64,000 nt of DNA from Stratiolaelaps scimitus (lineage: Eukaryota; Arthropoda; Arachnida; Mesostigmata; Laelapidae): assembly GCA_019614645.1 (NCBI GenBank), contig JABWDB010000018.1, positions 2,720,501 through 2,784,500 on the forward strand. The letters are read 5' to 3'. Shown one piece after another: positions 37,874 to 51,700 of the stretch. Below the pieces are notes generated by a model. That model had not been told where the DNA came from. It made no database searches and was given only the letters and a program-made list of their open reading frames with translations. Both the position numbers and the translations under genes were made by a program. Each line of letters opens with the position of its first letter. Position 1 is the stretch's first letter.

Positions 37874-40869
37874 CACAAACTACACAGCCTCCTCAGTTCG
37901 AAGAAACAATAGTCGTGATTGCCAGTGTGAGCTAGCTCCACTATACATGAGTAGGTATGATTATGTACAATATATAATAGTGTCGATTTCATAATGTATA
38001 ATATCGCTATAATTCTGTTACGCAGAGTGGCCCGGAATTTCCAGAAGCACGTAACACTATTTAGCACAACCGAAGCTGTCAGCTTTCCATTCAAACGTCT
38101 TGAAAGGTGTCGTGGAGCCTGCGCAACATACGCCATTGAGTATTTGTACAGCGCGGCCGCCAGAAGAAACTTCAGTGACACCCCACCAAGATGCTCCGCA
38201 ATGCTTGTAACACAGGTATCGATATATTTGTCCAGTTTATTCACCTGTGCGCCCGATCAACATCCACTCATCAATTCTCCATTGTTTTCAGTGCTATACT
38301 CGTCATCAGTTTAGTGTTTAGCAAAGCGAAAATAAATTCCCTTCGCTTACATCTACCTAGACAAAGAAATGCTATCGTGTGAACGCCTAGAGAATTAAGC
38401 CAAAGGTCAGAAGTTTAGACAGAACATACTACCTGCCGCTTGATGCTGTAGCGTGAAGGGCGCCACCACTTATATTTGTTAGCTCAAATAGCCTGTATAT
38501 GTTATTTACGCAAATTGTTTTGTGTACGAATCGCGATTCTGATTAGAGCTCGAAGTTTTGCCCGATGAATCTGGTCGCTGAGTGGCAGATTGGAGAAGCA
38601 TTGACTGCCCATACTCCTGTCGTTCTCGCCGTGTCGCCGTTGAACTGTTTGCCAGCACTTGTCTTTGCTGAAATCTGCCACATTGCTGGGTACGTGTTGA
38701 GCACGCATTTGCGCGGGTCTCGGTTAACGAGAGGATTAGTATTATTATTATCAGGCAATACTGCTAACGTGAACTTCGAAGACACTTAAGACACAGTCAG
38801 TTCTTTTGGGAGTTAGGACAAATTTGGCTAGCCTATCACCTCAGGTGGGTGGAGCAAGGCTCGACCTCGAGGGGACATCGTATGAGAAAAAGGTGTTTGC
38901 AAGCGGTACTTTGTAACAATCCCACAAAACCCATGTGATCTACACAGCTGCAAAATCCGTGTGGTTCTGGGTCCATGCCAAGGGATCTTGTGTAGCTAAT
39001 CTGTCACATATATGCATCGCATGCGTTCTCTTCCGAAGGCTTCCGTCGGATCTGTTAAATGTCGTAATAGTTCCTGATTCCGCGCTGAGTTCGTTGCAAC
39101 CGCCTTCCGATGTAATGGTACTCCAGCTACGGGAAACTCGTCGTCATGTGTCTACTTGCATCATTGCCGAAGGCGCAGATATTGGTTCGGCCGTCAATGG
39201 AGCCATGGAAATGCTATCCGATTACTGGGGAATGGTAAATATTTTCAACGTGTCCAATCTTCAAATGTGTCAAGCTCTTGTTTGAGACGCTGCTTTTTTT
39301 TAGGGAAGATATTCGCCTCTTGATATTCTGCTCTTTCCGATTCTACTTTCGGGAGGTAAACAACAATGGCTAAATATACGCCTATGATTTTGGTATATAT
39401 TAGTCGTTTTAGACCAATAATTTAGAAAGGCCATCTAGCTATCAAGACCCATAATTTAGGGTGCCAGTCGGTGATACGCATTCATTCCTAACATAAGCAT
39501 TGTATTATGTTCTACACAGCCAAACTACCTCGGGACAGTGGTCTATGTCCAAGATTGTATACAATCGCGGGTGATGAAGGTTCTCGAAGCTCAGGTGGAC
39601 ACCCTAAAGGTAGCCAAATCAAACTTCGCCAAAACAGTTGATCTCGTCTCTGAGTGCAATGCTAAGATTGTCAAGGCTGCCCATATTCATCTAGAAACAC
39701 CATCGAAGGAGCCAACTGTCTACGTCCAAGGTTTCCGCACGATTAAAGAAGTCGCAACTCTGGCCTCAACAGGTGAGCTATTTTATCGAAATTTACATAA
39801 ATACGTAAATGACCGTCCACGCGTGACGGCAACTTTATCCCAAACAAAACAAAATTCAATGAGCTAAAAACGCTCATCAGCTCCCTTGGTGCTCCAGGTC
39901 GTTTTGTGCTTCCAACTTACAATACGGGATAAACGCAGGTCCGTTACACTCGGAGTGCCTCTCGGTCTGGACGGAGTACGTGGCGAGGGCTGTCGAAATC
40001 GCTGAGCGGGTTAACGGTTTTCGGCACATCTGGATCAACGGACACAATCGCTTCGATATCGATCTGGCTTCACTTAAAGAACTGCACTTCCCTTCTGGAA
40101 AAGTCGACCTTTCGGAGAAGATTCACCACACCGTGCCAGCCGTGCCCGACGCTGAGGTTGAGCACGTTTCCAGCAAGTATGTATTTATATTGTTGTTTGG
40201 GAAGGTGTCAGTCGTGATCATGGAGCAAGTACTCTCACGCGCGTAATAGCCGTTACATCAGTTGTTCTTACATAGAAGTTCAACGAATATTTCAACTCAT
40301 CAGCTGCATTTGTTAATTTCGCCGGTAATAGCGATTGTTTTAATTTCGATATTGACCAGCAGAAATCAGCTTGTCGCGTCGATTATATAATTATATCGCT
40401 CGGTGTTCTATTCAAAATAGACAAGCTCATCATTTACCAGTGGCCAGCGGCTATCAAATGCTCCACACAACGAGAGACACAGCTGGAGTGAATTATTTTT
40501 GTAACAGTAACTTCAGGTTATCCCCGGGGGTAAATCAGATGGCAGAGATTTGTATTATAATTATCCTCGTTCGTTGCTCTCATTCCGCGCTCAACCGTTC
40601 TGTTTGCAGCATCGACCGCACTCTCAAGTTATATTACGGAGGCAGTCAAAAACGAGCTGAATCGCAGAGCTGCTATCCTGTGTACAATCGTTTCCCGCCG
40701 TTTGATCGTGGCGACAAGATTCTTGCCTATGTCCCAGCCGCGGGCCCGAAAGATGCTCGCAACGCTGTTGAAGCCGCACTGAAGGCCTTCCCAGGGTAAC
40801 ATCCAATCTTGTATAATATACTTCCCTGAGGCTTATTTCCTTATATATTTCATATTATATAATGTCCTT

Positions 40870-40900
<31 letters not shown>

Positions 40901-43541
40901 TAATGTTTTTTTTTGTTACGCTTGTAACTTTCACGCATGTAAACACGTTGAGATAATTACTGAGATTATTAGTGAATATAGAAAACATGCTTTGAATACA
41001 GTGAATTCATGTGGGTAATCATTATCTCCACATCGCACAGGATACGGATGTCTCGTAGCTGTAATCCTCATCGGGTTATTTAATGTGATACTTGTATCCA
41101 ACTCTTTTAGATGGAGCAGCAAGTCGGCGTTCAACAGGTCACAGGTGATGTACTTCTTTGGGGAGAATCTGAGTCAACGACGAACGGATCTCATTGAAAA
41201 GCTGTCGTTAAACACGGGACACTCCGACTGTGCACAGGAGCTACAGGAGTCCATTGATGCGACCTTCAAATGGGCAGGTCACTGCGATACCAACGCGCCG
41301 AGCTTCGTACGTATGGATCTCGGCCACTCACGAGATTTTTGCCAGACTGTCAATATCGTTCCCTTCTTAAGATCCCACAACGTAACATGAACTCGTAAAG
41401 GGGACCTGATTTGATCTGTGTAATCTCATCCACAACACGAGAGCCTCGATGATATTGTCATGAGAAAATTTGACGGAGAAATCAATTTACCAATGGCATC
41501 ATCGCCACACCTCCGTAATCGTCATCAATGAGTCAACGCTCGGCTCGATTTGGACCTCTTTATCAAAGGCATAGTGAATTAACAACAATTGCCCGGACAT
41601 GGCAACTGGATCGGCTTGCATTGAACTCATTTCAAGCTCGTATCGATTACTTAACTATGACACGTATGTGATATTATCTTCAGACGTCGTCTTCAGGTAT
41701 GAAGGTGTACTCATCATATGAGCCTCACGGCGTCGTCGCCATAGTCTGCCCTCCGATAAAGGTCAGTAACCTACTAACCGGTAAGCCTCCTTCAATCGGT
41801 ATATAGTAGGTAGATTTCGGATATCAGAACGCGAAGTCAGTTCGAGGTCTGATAAAGCGGATCGTAGAGAGACACAGAGTACGAGTGGAGAGATGCAATT
41901 CTGTGGCGGATCGATGGCTCATTGCACCTGCATGACCCGCGCGCCTTTACCAGTAGCTATCTAGCACAAAACCATCGAACACGTCCGATGGGGAGGCCGC
42001 TCTGGCCAGGGAGGGGAAGTTGCATTTATTTGTGATTTCAAATCAGCGAGGATTCAAATCAGCGGCTCTCTACAGCCGCGATATGATGTACCTTTATACT
42101 TTATGTAAAAAGCCAGACTATAGATATACTTGCGTATTAGTTAGTTAATTGACTCTGTATATTCGTATGTTAATATGTATTTATATCATATAACCAATAA
42201 TAAAAATAGCAGATATCAGGCATATCCGCGAAGCAAAGGGTAATTTGGATGATGATAATAAAATAATGGACAACACTAGCAATATAGGAGCATCGCCGCG
42301 TTGGTTAATACCGTGATTCTGCTGTCTAACTTCCTCACCCAATTATTATTCACATACATAACAAACTGACAACCATATACGATATGCTAGATATATATAT
42401 ATATACATGATGATAATGGGTTTCTGTAATCTTGGTGCCGTGTCGCACGTTGCGAATTTGAAGGCAATGCGCTCTTTGATATCGCTTATGGTCAGTGCCA
42501 TATCGATTGGCAACACCGTCGTTATTGTCGTTCCGGAGGAGTACCCCATCACGCCACTGATGCTCGCCCAGGTATGATATTATAGGACGACCAATATGTA
42601 TAAGTAATAAAAACTCTCAGGTAGACCTCAGCCAACCCTCACTACATTATAAAACTGTACTAATTTCGCTTACATCATACATTATACATGTACAGGCGAC
42701 TCGTCTGCTATTACAGCTGTTTTTCTAACCAATATTTCCTATACTTGACTATTCGCTGACGCGTATGCGTTAGAAGCCGTAAATCCTATCGTATTTATAT
42801 GACAACTTCATCATATATGCCGCTATGATTTCAGGTGATTGAGACATCGGACATTCCGGCTGGCGTAATTAACATACTTTCCGGTGGTACCGACGCATTG
42901 TTAGCCACGCTAGCGGGACACCACGACGTCAGCGCACTCTGGTGTTGGGCCAACCGACGAACGGACCAGATTGACAAAGGTCGGTGCAACTGTGCTAGTC
43001 GAACGTTGCTCATGGGCAATAGTGACGATTCAGTTTAAGGGTAGAGATTAGATTCAGATTAAGGAAGAGAACACCAGCATTACCATTGTAGACGGGAGAA
43101 ACCACCTACAAGCGTCGCACATAGCCAATATTGACGCGTAGCCGTTCGTGAGCAAATGTTTTGCTCGCTGTATAAAGCCAGCGTCCACTGTTGCACATTT
43201 TTTTTACCTTTTATACGCGCAAGCGATTCTCATTGAATACTGTCGTAATTAGCCTAAGGCAAAGATGTCAAGTATCGGCGGAAAGGTCACCATCAATTCT
43301 TATCCTGGCTATCATTTGCTTTTAATGACGGCATAAGCCGACATGAAGGGATTCACTCATAGATCGATGATGTCACTTCATTGAACTTTCAGCCTGTGAG
43401 GTGAGCGGCAAACGTTCCGTTTGGTGGTTCAACATCGGCTCGAAAGACCCAGCAGGTGTCTGGCCCGATGAAGAATTGGACTTCTACCGCGGCGACAGGA
43501 AATATGTCTGGCTTCCGTGTTCCTCAGTTTTCTCCAATTAG
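36862..43541 (+). CDS. ALDH16A1: ALDH16A1-like protein with two aldehyde dehydrogenase domains
   Basis: Thirteen exons: 36862-36936, 37357-37574, 38026-38215, 38547-38689, 39039-39234, 39520-39772, 39939-40176, 40610-40795, 41111-41277, 41697-41761, 42464-42571, 42835-42979 and 43393-43541. All junctions are GT-AG and the frame is kept throughout, giving 710 residues and TAG; human ALDH16A1 has 802. The first domain covers roughly residues 26-455 (ALTNAANAQQAWREKGP, LPSDLLNVV, RHIWINGHNRFD). The second covers about 470-710 (AAGPKDARNAVEAALKAFPG, YEPHGVVAIVCPP, GNTVVIVVPEEYP, IPAGVINILSGG) and ends in KYVWLPC, like the family end. At the place of the catalytic Cys of active ALDHs the first domain reads DYWGMPNYLG, with no Cys; vertebrate ALDH16A1 also lacks it. 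Its C-terminal part is shortened. It is probably a non-catalytic scaffold-like member. The ATG follows caaagg and has no rival nearby. Confidence 0.93.
37130..37147. repeat. (GATA)n microsatellite
   Basis: About four to five GATA units in the first intron of the ALDH16A1-like gene. Confidence 0.75.
37838..37871. repeat. (TA)n microsatellite
   Basis: About 17 TA units in the second intron of the ALDH16A1-like gene. Confidence 0.9.
40876..40902. repeat. (TA)n microsatellite
   Basis: About 13 TA units in the intron between ALDH16A1-like exons 8 and 9. Confidence 0.9.
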
Positions 43542-43767
43542 AAGCTTCGACGACAGGACAGTCATCTGATGATGCAGCGCCATACTCGGTGCTCTAATTG
43601 CTCGAATTTTCGGATGGGATCAGGAGCGTCTTAGCACTACCATATCGAATGCCGTTAAAACGTGATGTCCTGTATCCGTGGCGTCGTGGCTTGTTGGTTG
43701 TATCGGTACTCTCTCTCTCTCTCCTACCTCTCTTCGATGACTTTACGATTCAGTCATACCCAGCCGG

Positions 43768-43799
43768 GGCCCAGTGGGAGAATTCTCTCCCACTGGGCC
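43768..43799. other. hairpin downstream of the ALDH16A1-like stop codon
   Basis: Arms of 12 bp (ggcccagtggga and tcccactgggcc) pair perfectly around an 8-nt loop, gaattctc. It starts 227 bp after the stop codon, so it probably lies in the 3' UTR and would form in the mRNA. Confidence 0.7.
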
Positions 43800-44420
43800 T
43801 CGTTTGGCCGTACGATTCATGTTTACCTACCAGGTTACAGCTCGGAACACTATCATAAAAATGACCTAGAAAAAACAACTAAATCGTCTGTGCTGACTCA
43901 CAGCTGACATTCAGTCTATGCAGTCTATGCCGTGTCATAAGAATGACCTGACTCACAGTTACTAAACGTGTCTTGAACACAGAGAGTATTCGCTAGTTTT
44001 CCGGTAGATATAAGTTGAGCAAAGCTTTTATGTAACAAGCCCCTGCCGTGACGCTAAAAACGGATATACGATAATGAGCAGCAAAGGTTACCGAGCGTTT
44101 TTGTACGACTTGAAAAGTGCCTGCAATCGAATACAGCTCTTGCATAACGGGGCTCGTATTTGTACAAGAAGTCGGTGTCAATGCTATATGTTTTTGGTTC
44201 AATTACAGCACACCGTATCAAATATGCCAATAAGATGTAATTTGCTGAGTAAATTGTTCCATATAAACTATAAAAAAATTTAAATCGTGTCATTTTTATC
44301 TAGTATCAGTTGTGAACAGTTGTCACTGAGGGCATTGACGACGCACGCTTATTCCACGTAATATACAATAAAACGATATTATTATTATATTATCTAGTTC
44401 TCTCCGCTTGACTGAAAGAT

Positions 44421-44446
44421 ACATATATATATATATATAATATATA

Positions 44447-44504
<58 letters not shown>
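44421..44504. repeat. (TA)n microsatellite, about 80 bp
   Basis: A long TA run with a few taa/aat interruptions. On the minus strand it directly follows the 3' end of the retroelement fragment at 44517-44717. Confidence 0.92.
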
Positions 44505-44505
<1 letters not shown>

Positions 44506-44516
44506 TTATTTTTAAC

Positions 44517-44717
44517 GGTATTTCTAGGGATTATGGGGGGGGGGGGGTGAGGACGACAATGTCCCGAGGAAGGCGATGGCATTGCCTCTCTGCACGGCGA
44601 GGGACAGGCGCTGCAGGAGGAAAGAGCCAGCGCGCTTGTCCCCGGTGGCGCGGATCAACCTGTGGTAGACCCCCTCGAGGAAGTTCGCAGTGAGAGGGCC
44701 GTGCCCGCCCGTATCTA
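44517..44717 (-). mobile_element. second, inverted copy of the retroelement 3' fragment
   Basis: Read on the minus strand it matches the last 200 bp of the 35320-35932 element (GHGPLTANFLEGVYHRLIRA, TGDKRAGSFLLQRLSLAV, NAIAFLGTLSSS). It then has a pure C run (G on the plus strand, 44535-44547) and ataatccctagaaatacc, which matches the 3' end of the other copy. Over this stretch the frame is open and keeps four codons missing from the first copy. It lies about 1 kb downstream of the ALDH16A1-like stop codon. Confidence 0.75.
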
Positions 44718-47700
44718 ATGCAAGTACGATTTAATTCCAAGAATCGTAATGAAAACGAGTTATATTTAGATACTCCCTTTCGGTGTTCCTGGGACCTATA
44801 TAAATTACATAAATCTTATGTATTGACGATAATTTATGAAAACGCCCCGCTACTAGTAGATAAGTCATTCATTTTGCCTAAAATATATTGAAATTCAAGT
44901 CCGCCTTGAAAAGGGTTCATAATATAATCACTCGTTCACAAACTCCATATCTTCTATAACAATTGCATTACGAACAAAACTCGGCGAATTGTCTTCTTCG
45001 AAAAATCAAAACTCTTGTTCACCAAAAATCTTTCGTATGTTAAATTCGTCCCACTTCGTTTTAAGTATAAATTTGCCCTCAATAGATCAATTTTGTGAGC
45101 TAACGATACTTATGCTGGATATTTCCGAAATGTTTATCTGTTGCAGTTATTATCGTACACGCTTCCCACATCGGGTGTTTTCACATGCGATTAAAACGAA
45201 TTTGTTCATCTTATCCCATCCTAGAGAGCTATTAATAAAAGACACACTTCATTGTAATCCGGATTAAATTTATTGCCAAATATCATTGCCCGAATCGTCA
45301 TCTCATGTTGTAGTCCCTATAACAGATCATATTTGGTAGCGTTTTAACGACGACACTCTCCTCTCACTTTTCGTATCCCGCTATCGTCCGCTGTTGTACG
45401 TGTTCGCTTATCAAATAATGTATATTATTCTTTTTTAATTATTTAATTATTATTCTTTAATTATTATTATTATTATTATGATTAGTTCATGCTGCAATTC
45501 CTGCATGCGATTGGGATAGTTTTTCGTTTCATTTGATTTTTCCATGGATTTCGTGTAGCCGATCCTGATAGAAGTACTGTTGGTGGTGACATGGTCGGGC
45601 TCTTTCCAGAAACACCCCATCAGGCTGATCGTCCCACCACTTCCATTATCGTCTCAGTGTTTAGTCCTCCGTTCTAGATCGCCGTGTTTATTCATTTTCC
45701 TTATTCCTTTTTCTTTGTTTCTCGATCTCTCTTGGTTTTTCTCGATCTTGCTGTATGATCAGCCCGCCCTCACCGATACACTGACTAGAAGACAGAATAG
45801 TGACCCCGGACCCCGGTGTCTTCTCGGTTTGTCCCACTCCCAAACCCACGTGGCACCTTTTCGGTTTCCACTGGGTAGCTCCTTCGATAAACGCGTGCCC
45901 GGTGCCTCCAGATTTCGAATTTCGACGCTCTTCGTTAGATTACCACTCCCCCCCCCCCTGATCCGCGTTATTTCAACGGGAAAATAACAGCACAAAGCAA
46001 CGTAACAACAACAGACAGAAATGTTGTTTTTCTTCGCTCGACTCCCCAAGGTAGCTTTGGTTATCTGACAGATATATGCGCACACCCATACATGTGTCGA
46101 TTCCTTTCTCCGAGTCTTTTTCCCGTAGTGTCCTTTATGGCCATCACACGCCGAATCGTCCCAGAGGCCCTTTTTCTATTTTCATTCCCGTTAGCTTTCC
46201 CCATTTTGTAACAATTACACTTAACATTCGCCACTGTGACATCTGTGATATTAGCACTCTGTCACGGCTAGAAAGAGTTGTTCCAGCATCATCGGACCAC
46301 TGCCGTCAGCATACGGCATCGGAACAAAAAATTTTGCGTGATTCGAACTGTCCGTTGTTCTCGACGATGTGATAAATACCTCTTATTATTACCCAACCCT
46401 CCCCTTCGCTGTTGTTCCGATGCTGCTGTCGAGGTTACCCCTAAGGGCGAACAAAATCTGTCTGGAGTTCGGCAAGTGCCGGCAAGCACCATGCCGGCCA
46501 GTCGTATGGGATCGCCTTATTAATTGCCCCTTGATTCATTTTGCTCCAGACGCTCCTCTTATCTAGATCACCACTGATGCAAGGCGATTTTTCCTCGCCT
46601 CTTTTCCCACGGGACATTTGCCTCTTCCCATTGTTGCTTTATCCCTTAGCGAGTTCCCTTTCCAGCACGTCCGCTCACGCATAACGGCCCCGTTCTACCT
46701 TCATTTTTTCTCCATATTTCTCTGTCTTTTTCTCTCTCTCTCTCCTTCTCTTTCTCGTGCCGTCTATTTCGCTCTGTCGAACATTAGTTTCACCCTAATC
46801 CACCCCTGTGTTATATTGTATCATATATACCAACTAACACACTTGATTTGTTCAGAGGGTCATAATTACCATTAGGTGGATCGTGGTAGTGTGCTGTGGT
46901 GATTATGAGGGCGCCGTTTACACTCACATCCACTTCGCGTCCGGCCGACGACTCCCCCCCCCACAAATACACACGCGTATTTCAGTATTCAGAAATCATT
47001 AGCCCCGTAGTGCCCTCGGAGGCCGGCGATCGCCCTTCGTCGCCTGACGCCCGGCCGCTCTCAATGTGTCCCCATGTTGCTGTTCGTTCAAGCTTGCTGT
47101 CAGCCCCCTCTACCTTCAACTTACAAATGATCGTTGAGCGCCACCTAAACGTCTCCAGTTCCCCGTAAACTTCTCCAGTTCCCTTTGACACTTTCATTAT
47201 TGTTGTCCTGCTTCGGGTTCTCCTACACCCATTATCCATCTCCTCGTCCTTCGCGTCTCATTATCAATCCCGCTTGGGTCTACAGTGCTTGTCAATCTGC
47301 TACTGTTTCGTTTTCATTAGCCATTTTTTTTCGGTCTCTTCCTGTTTAATTAATCCACCGTAGATACTATGCCTATCAACTTCGTTCATCGTGTCAATCA
47401 AGCAATCAAACAGTTTGTTTGTCTGTCCATCAATCAGTCAATCAATCAATCGATCAATCAATCAGGAATATTGTGTCTCTCAATCATCGTTATCGTCATA
47501 ATCAGTGTATGATTATTATTATTGTTATTATTACTCAGCTCAGCAATATCAATCAAATGATTAATAATTATTATTGATATTAATATTATTATTGATGTCA
47601 TCATCGCTCATCATCATCATCGTCTAGCATCATCATCATCATCATTATTATTAGTATATTATATTAAGAGATGAAAATTCGCCGAATTCATTTGTTGTGG

Positions 47701-48696
47701 GCCCTTCTTGGGAATTTTTGGTTTGCTTCAACTGCGCATCCGCGTTGGGCCGTCGCACGATCGCTCGCCCGAATGCACCCTGGCAGAATACGCCGCTTAC
47801 GGCAGCCGAGAACCATTATCGACGCTGTGGCAGACAATCTCACCCGGTGTTGACCAACGACACTGCCGTGATTTCAACCCTCTCTTGGTGCTCTCGTTGT
47901 TCTCTCTATCTCTCTCTCTCCCTCTGTCTCTAACGAAGTAAGCACTTCTCGAGCAAGTCAACAAAGACAGATGCGCCGCTTAGTCCGTCAAACAAAATCA
48001 TCAAGCCAACAGCCGTTCGATAGGCAAACACAACACGTAGTCCTTCGTAAAAGCCCTTCTAGTGATTCTCAGGTGTGACTTTTCGAGAGACAGGTCGTCA
48101 TGTACGCTGTGAAGGTTCCCAGCCTTGGGTTACTGGACTGTGCCGAAGCTGCGGCCAGCTGCGCGCCATATATTGGTTGTTACGCAGGAACCAGTTGGGC
48201 GGTGAAGCCGGCCATCAGCTTACGACGTCCGGCTCACGATCGATTTGAATCGATTCGAGCCGAAGTCCTCCCGATGACATAACAGAGACCGCGGTCCCGA
48301 AACGCGCGCCTATGGTCAGCCACCTAAAGCACTCTGCCCGTCGACTAAGTTTCGGGAGTTCAATAGGTGACTATCAGGGGGTAAAATTCCCGGTTTACCA
48401 CGGCTTGTGCTCAAATGCACATATTCAGTTGTGAATATTAGATTGTCGCCTACTCGAAAAAAAAACCTAGGTAGGCGTGCGCCTTAGAGGAAGGCGCTGT
48501 TTTCTCTCACTCTCTCTCTCTCTCTTTTTCTCTCAGCGCACGTGGGTAAACGTCGTTTGAGGTGCGTCCTGAATCGGTGACCGGTTGGTCTCCTCGAAGC
48601 GCTAGCACGCTCCGCCCCTATAACGCCGTCAGGGCAGTCTACAAACACCACTCTCTCAGCATCCAGTTCAGCCCGAAGTGGAACGGGCACAGGCCG

Positions 48697-48735
48697 CTGT
48701 ATGGGGCCACGTTAGAAGGCCGTTGCCCCATACAG
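48697..48735. repeat. short inverted repeat
   Basis: The 11-bp arms ctgtatggggc and gccccatacag are separated by 17 nt, in a locally GC-rich stretch without a recognised gene. Confidence 0.65.
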
Positions 48736-51700
48736 GCGGGGGCCAGGCGGTTGGTCGACCAGAACTGAACGGTGCACCAGGACAACATCCATCTTTGGAA
48801 TACGAGAGATATCATAAACGTTTGGCTAACAATTAATTTTCTTACCTAAGGTCATCATTGTCACAGTCATAAGATGCGCTCTACGAATTTTGTTCAGCCA
48901 TTGCGGCCAAATGTGAACAGCAGCTCGTCCGGCGTGAATATCTTGATCCGTTGTAGTTAATGTCCCTATCACTAAAATCGTTTTTTTTTCTCGGCTTATA
49001 TTCTACCCAGTGTTCCCCGTCGAAGACGCCGGCATATTACTCACAGAAAAAATCATTAAGGTCTGCATTCTACAAGAACACGGAACACCACAACCAACTG
49101 CGAATATAGAGATTCTTGGGGAACGATACGGTCCAGGGCGCCTTTGTCGCGCACCTGCCGTCAGCGTGGGACGATGTCGAGGCGCATGGGCCCGAGCAGC
49201 GAGTCCACGTGCAATAATCGGTGGCTGTTGAATTCGGTCACGGTACACGTCACCCATTCAGGCAATCGTAGTCGGATAGTGTCATGAGTTGAGTTGTAGT
49301 GTATTTGTATCGCATAACTCTAATTACTCATCGTGCCTAGCTGTAATTACGACACCCCGACACTGCAGCAGGACCATATGCAATCATAACAGTGTCGAAC
49401 ACCAACCGCTTGTTTCATTAACTAGCTAGTCTGACCCATGAATTCAATATAAACATATCGATTTCTGTATATCAACCGTTCTCGTCTAACGACCTGCCCT
49501 ACACTGCCTGGAGGAACCAACCATTCGAACCGCTGTCACCCATCCGATTCGACCTTCTATCTTATGATGGTGACAACCTCTCCTTTAATTTTCCATTTTC
49601 GTTCATCGTCTACATCTTCTTTTACATGACGCTCTTCTTCGTCTCGTCATTCTCGTTTCTAAGTCCTTCTTACAGCATTTGTTATAGCAGTTACGCATTT
49701 CGCAGGTAGCTGCGACACAACGATTCTATTTCTCTTTCTCTCCCTTTCTCTCTCACTCACTGACCCCTTTCCCATAGTTTTGTCCTTGATTTTGTCCGGC
49801 CTCCGCTCGGTCGAGTTGTCCCCTTTGGTTTTACGCGGTCGCCCCCGACCGAGGGGCGCGTATACAGTCACTCAGACGCCCATGATTTTACCACACGGTA
49901 GCGCAATAAAACTGCAGTGTCGCATTTTCGTCTCCCGCGCCCGAGCTATCGAGGCGGGTCGGACGGGTCGCCGAGAGCTGTCCTCTCCCTAGTCAGTCCA
50001 CCTGTTCAGTTTTCTACGTCCGGGAACATTGCTACACCAGTAGTATTGTTTCAAGTAGTCGACAATAATGAATTGCTCGTCTGGACATCATTATGGGAAA
50101 GAGGCGTCCCAGAAGCGCCTGAAATAGGCCTTCCAGGCCCGTTCAGTCCGTTTCGTTTACATCGTCCTATCTCGATATTCATCGCTTTCTCCTCGCCACT
50201 CGCTCTGTTGTGTTTCATTTGTCGTTAGCCATGCTGTGTATAGTTTACACTAAATATTCTTGTCGGCTAGAAACGCCACCCGCAACGCAACAACATAATA
50301 TCCAATATTAACTCCAGTCGGGCTATGTGTGTGTGTGTTTGCTGTTGTGTATGTCAATAGATATAATAATCGATATCATATAACAATAATAGCAATATAA
50401 TCGTTATTATTATTATTAATATTATTGTTATTATTAATTTAATTCATTTACATCGGATCATCGTCGCGTCCTGACGAGGCGAGTCCAATCCGAGAGTGTT
50501 TCGGCAAACAATGAACAGAGGAACAACGCAAACGACCAATCGAATCGGACAATCGAATGTCCCAAAGAACAGCTCAACCGGATTTTCTCTCATGCTAAGG
50601 CATAACGAACATAACACGATATATATATATATATACTGAGGAAGTCATCAATTTCCCTCCTTCGAATTCGATGACAAACTATCGGGTTTTCCCGTATTTC
50701 GACTCTTCGATAAACAGTCCGACATCGTGACGAAACGGTCACTTTTTCGTTTTGTAAAGCCCAAAACCACCCGACTGGCAGCGGAAAGAGGCGTTCCACA
50801 AAATTTCCCTCGTTTTTTTCTTTTCCCCGTCCATTCGTACGTTGTCAATCTGCTCAACGACGATCAATGATTAGTTAAAGGTAAAGTTGATGAACTCTCT
50901 CTCTCTCTCTTAAGTGCTCTAGCCTGTCAGTGAATGATGTTGCACGGGGGATAGGGGGCCAAGGGAGGTTTCTGGTATTCATTATTTTTTTCTTTGTTTT
51001 TCCACATCTGTTCATGGCTTTAGCATTATATTTCTTTGAGTGTTACCTCTGTTCTCTCGTCGATGTCCACTATAGTTTTGCAGGCGGTTGCCGATTTTGC
51101 GAGTTTTTGTGTTTGTGTGTTTTTGTCTCTCTTCTCTCTTTCTCTCTCTCACTCATTCTTATGCTCCGTTCATCGTCTGCAAGCGCTCGGTAAGATTTCT
51201 GCTTCGTCTCGGTAAATAATATCGCATGGCTTCAACTCGATTTCACATAGATCGTCGTTGTCGTCATCTTTAACGGCCGTGGAACTTCCTTCGCAACGAG
51301 AATCTTTCATCCATTCACAAATCAATGGATCAGTTCAATTAATCAATTATCTCGTTGGTCCGCCACTGTACGGAGCGTCTTAGGTTTTCGTTCAATCAAT
51401 CAGACAATCACATCATAATTACGCATTCGCATCATCGCGTAATTGATTGTATATCATTACAGTTTCAATCTTCTGTATCGGCCGTTATTCCTCTCTTTAT
51501 CTCTCTCTCTCTCGGTTTCTGTGGTGCCTCGTTAGTAGTCCTCTGATTATTCTTCGTTTTCATTATTTTCCCCATTTCTCAGTATATAATAATATATCTT
51601 CATTTTTATAATTGTTTTCCACGCGTGGATGTCTGTGTTGGCGGTTGATGTTTATGCCTCTCCGTGTTTACGGTATTTTTGTTGTACAGTAAGGATCTTA

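Noticed and set aside
48562..49257. GC-rich open frames on both strands
   Set aside because: Several overlapping frames reflect base composition; none shows a domain or a coherent set of splice sites.
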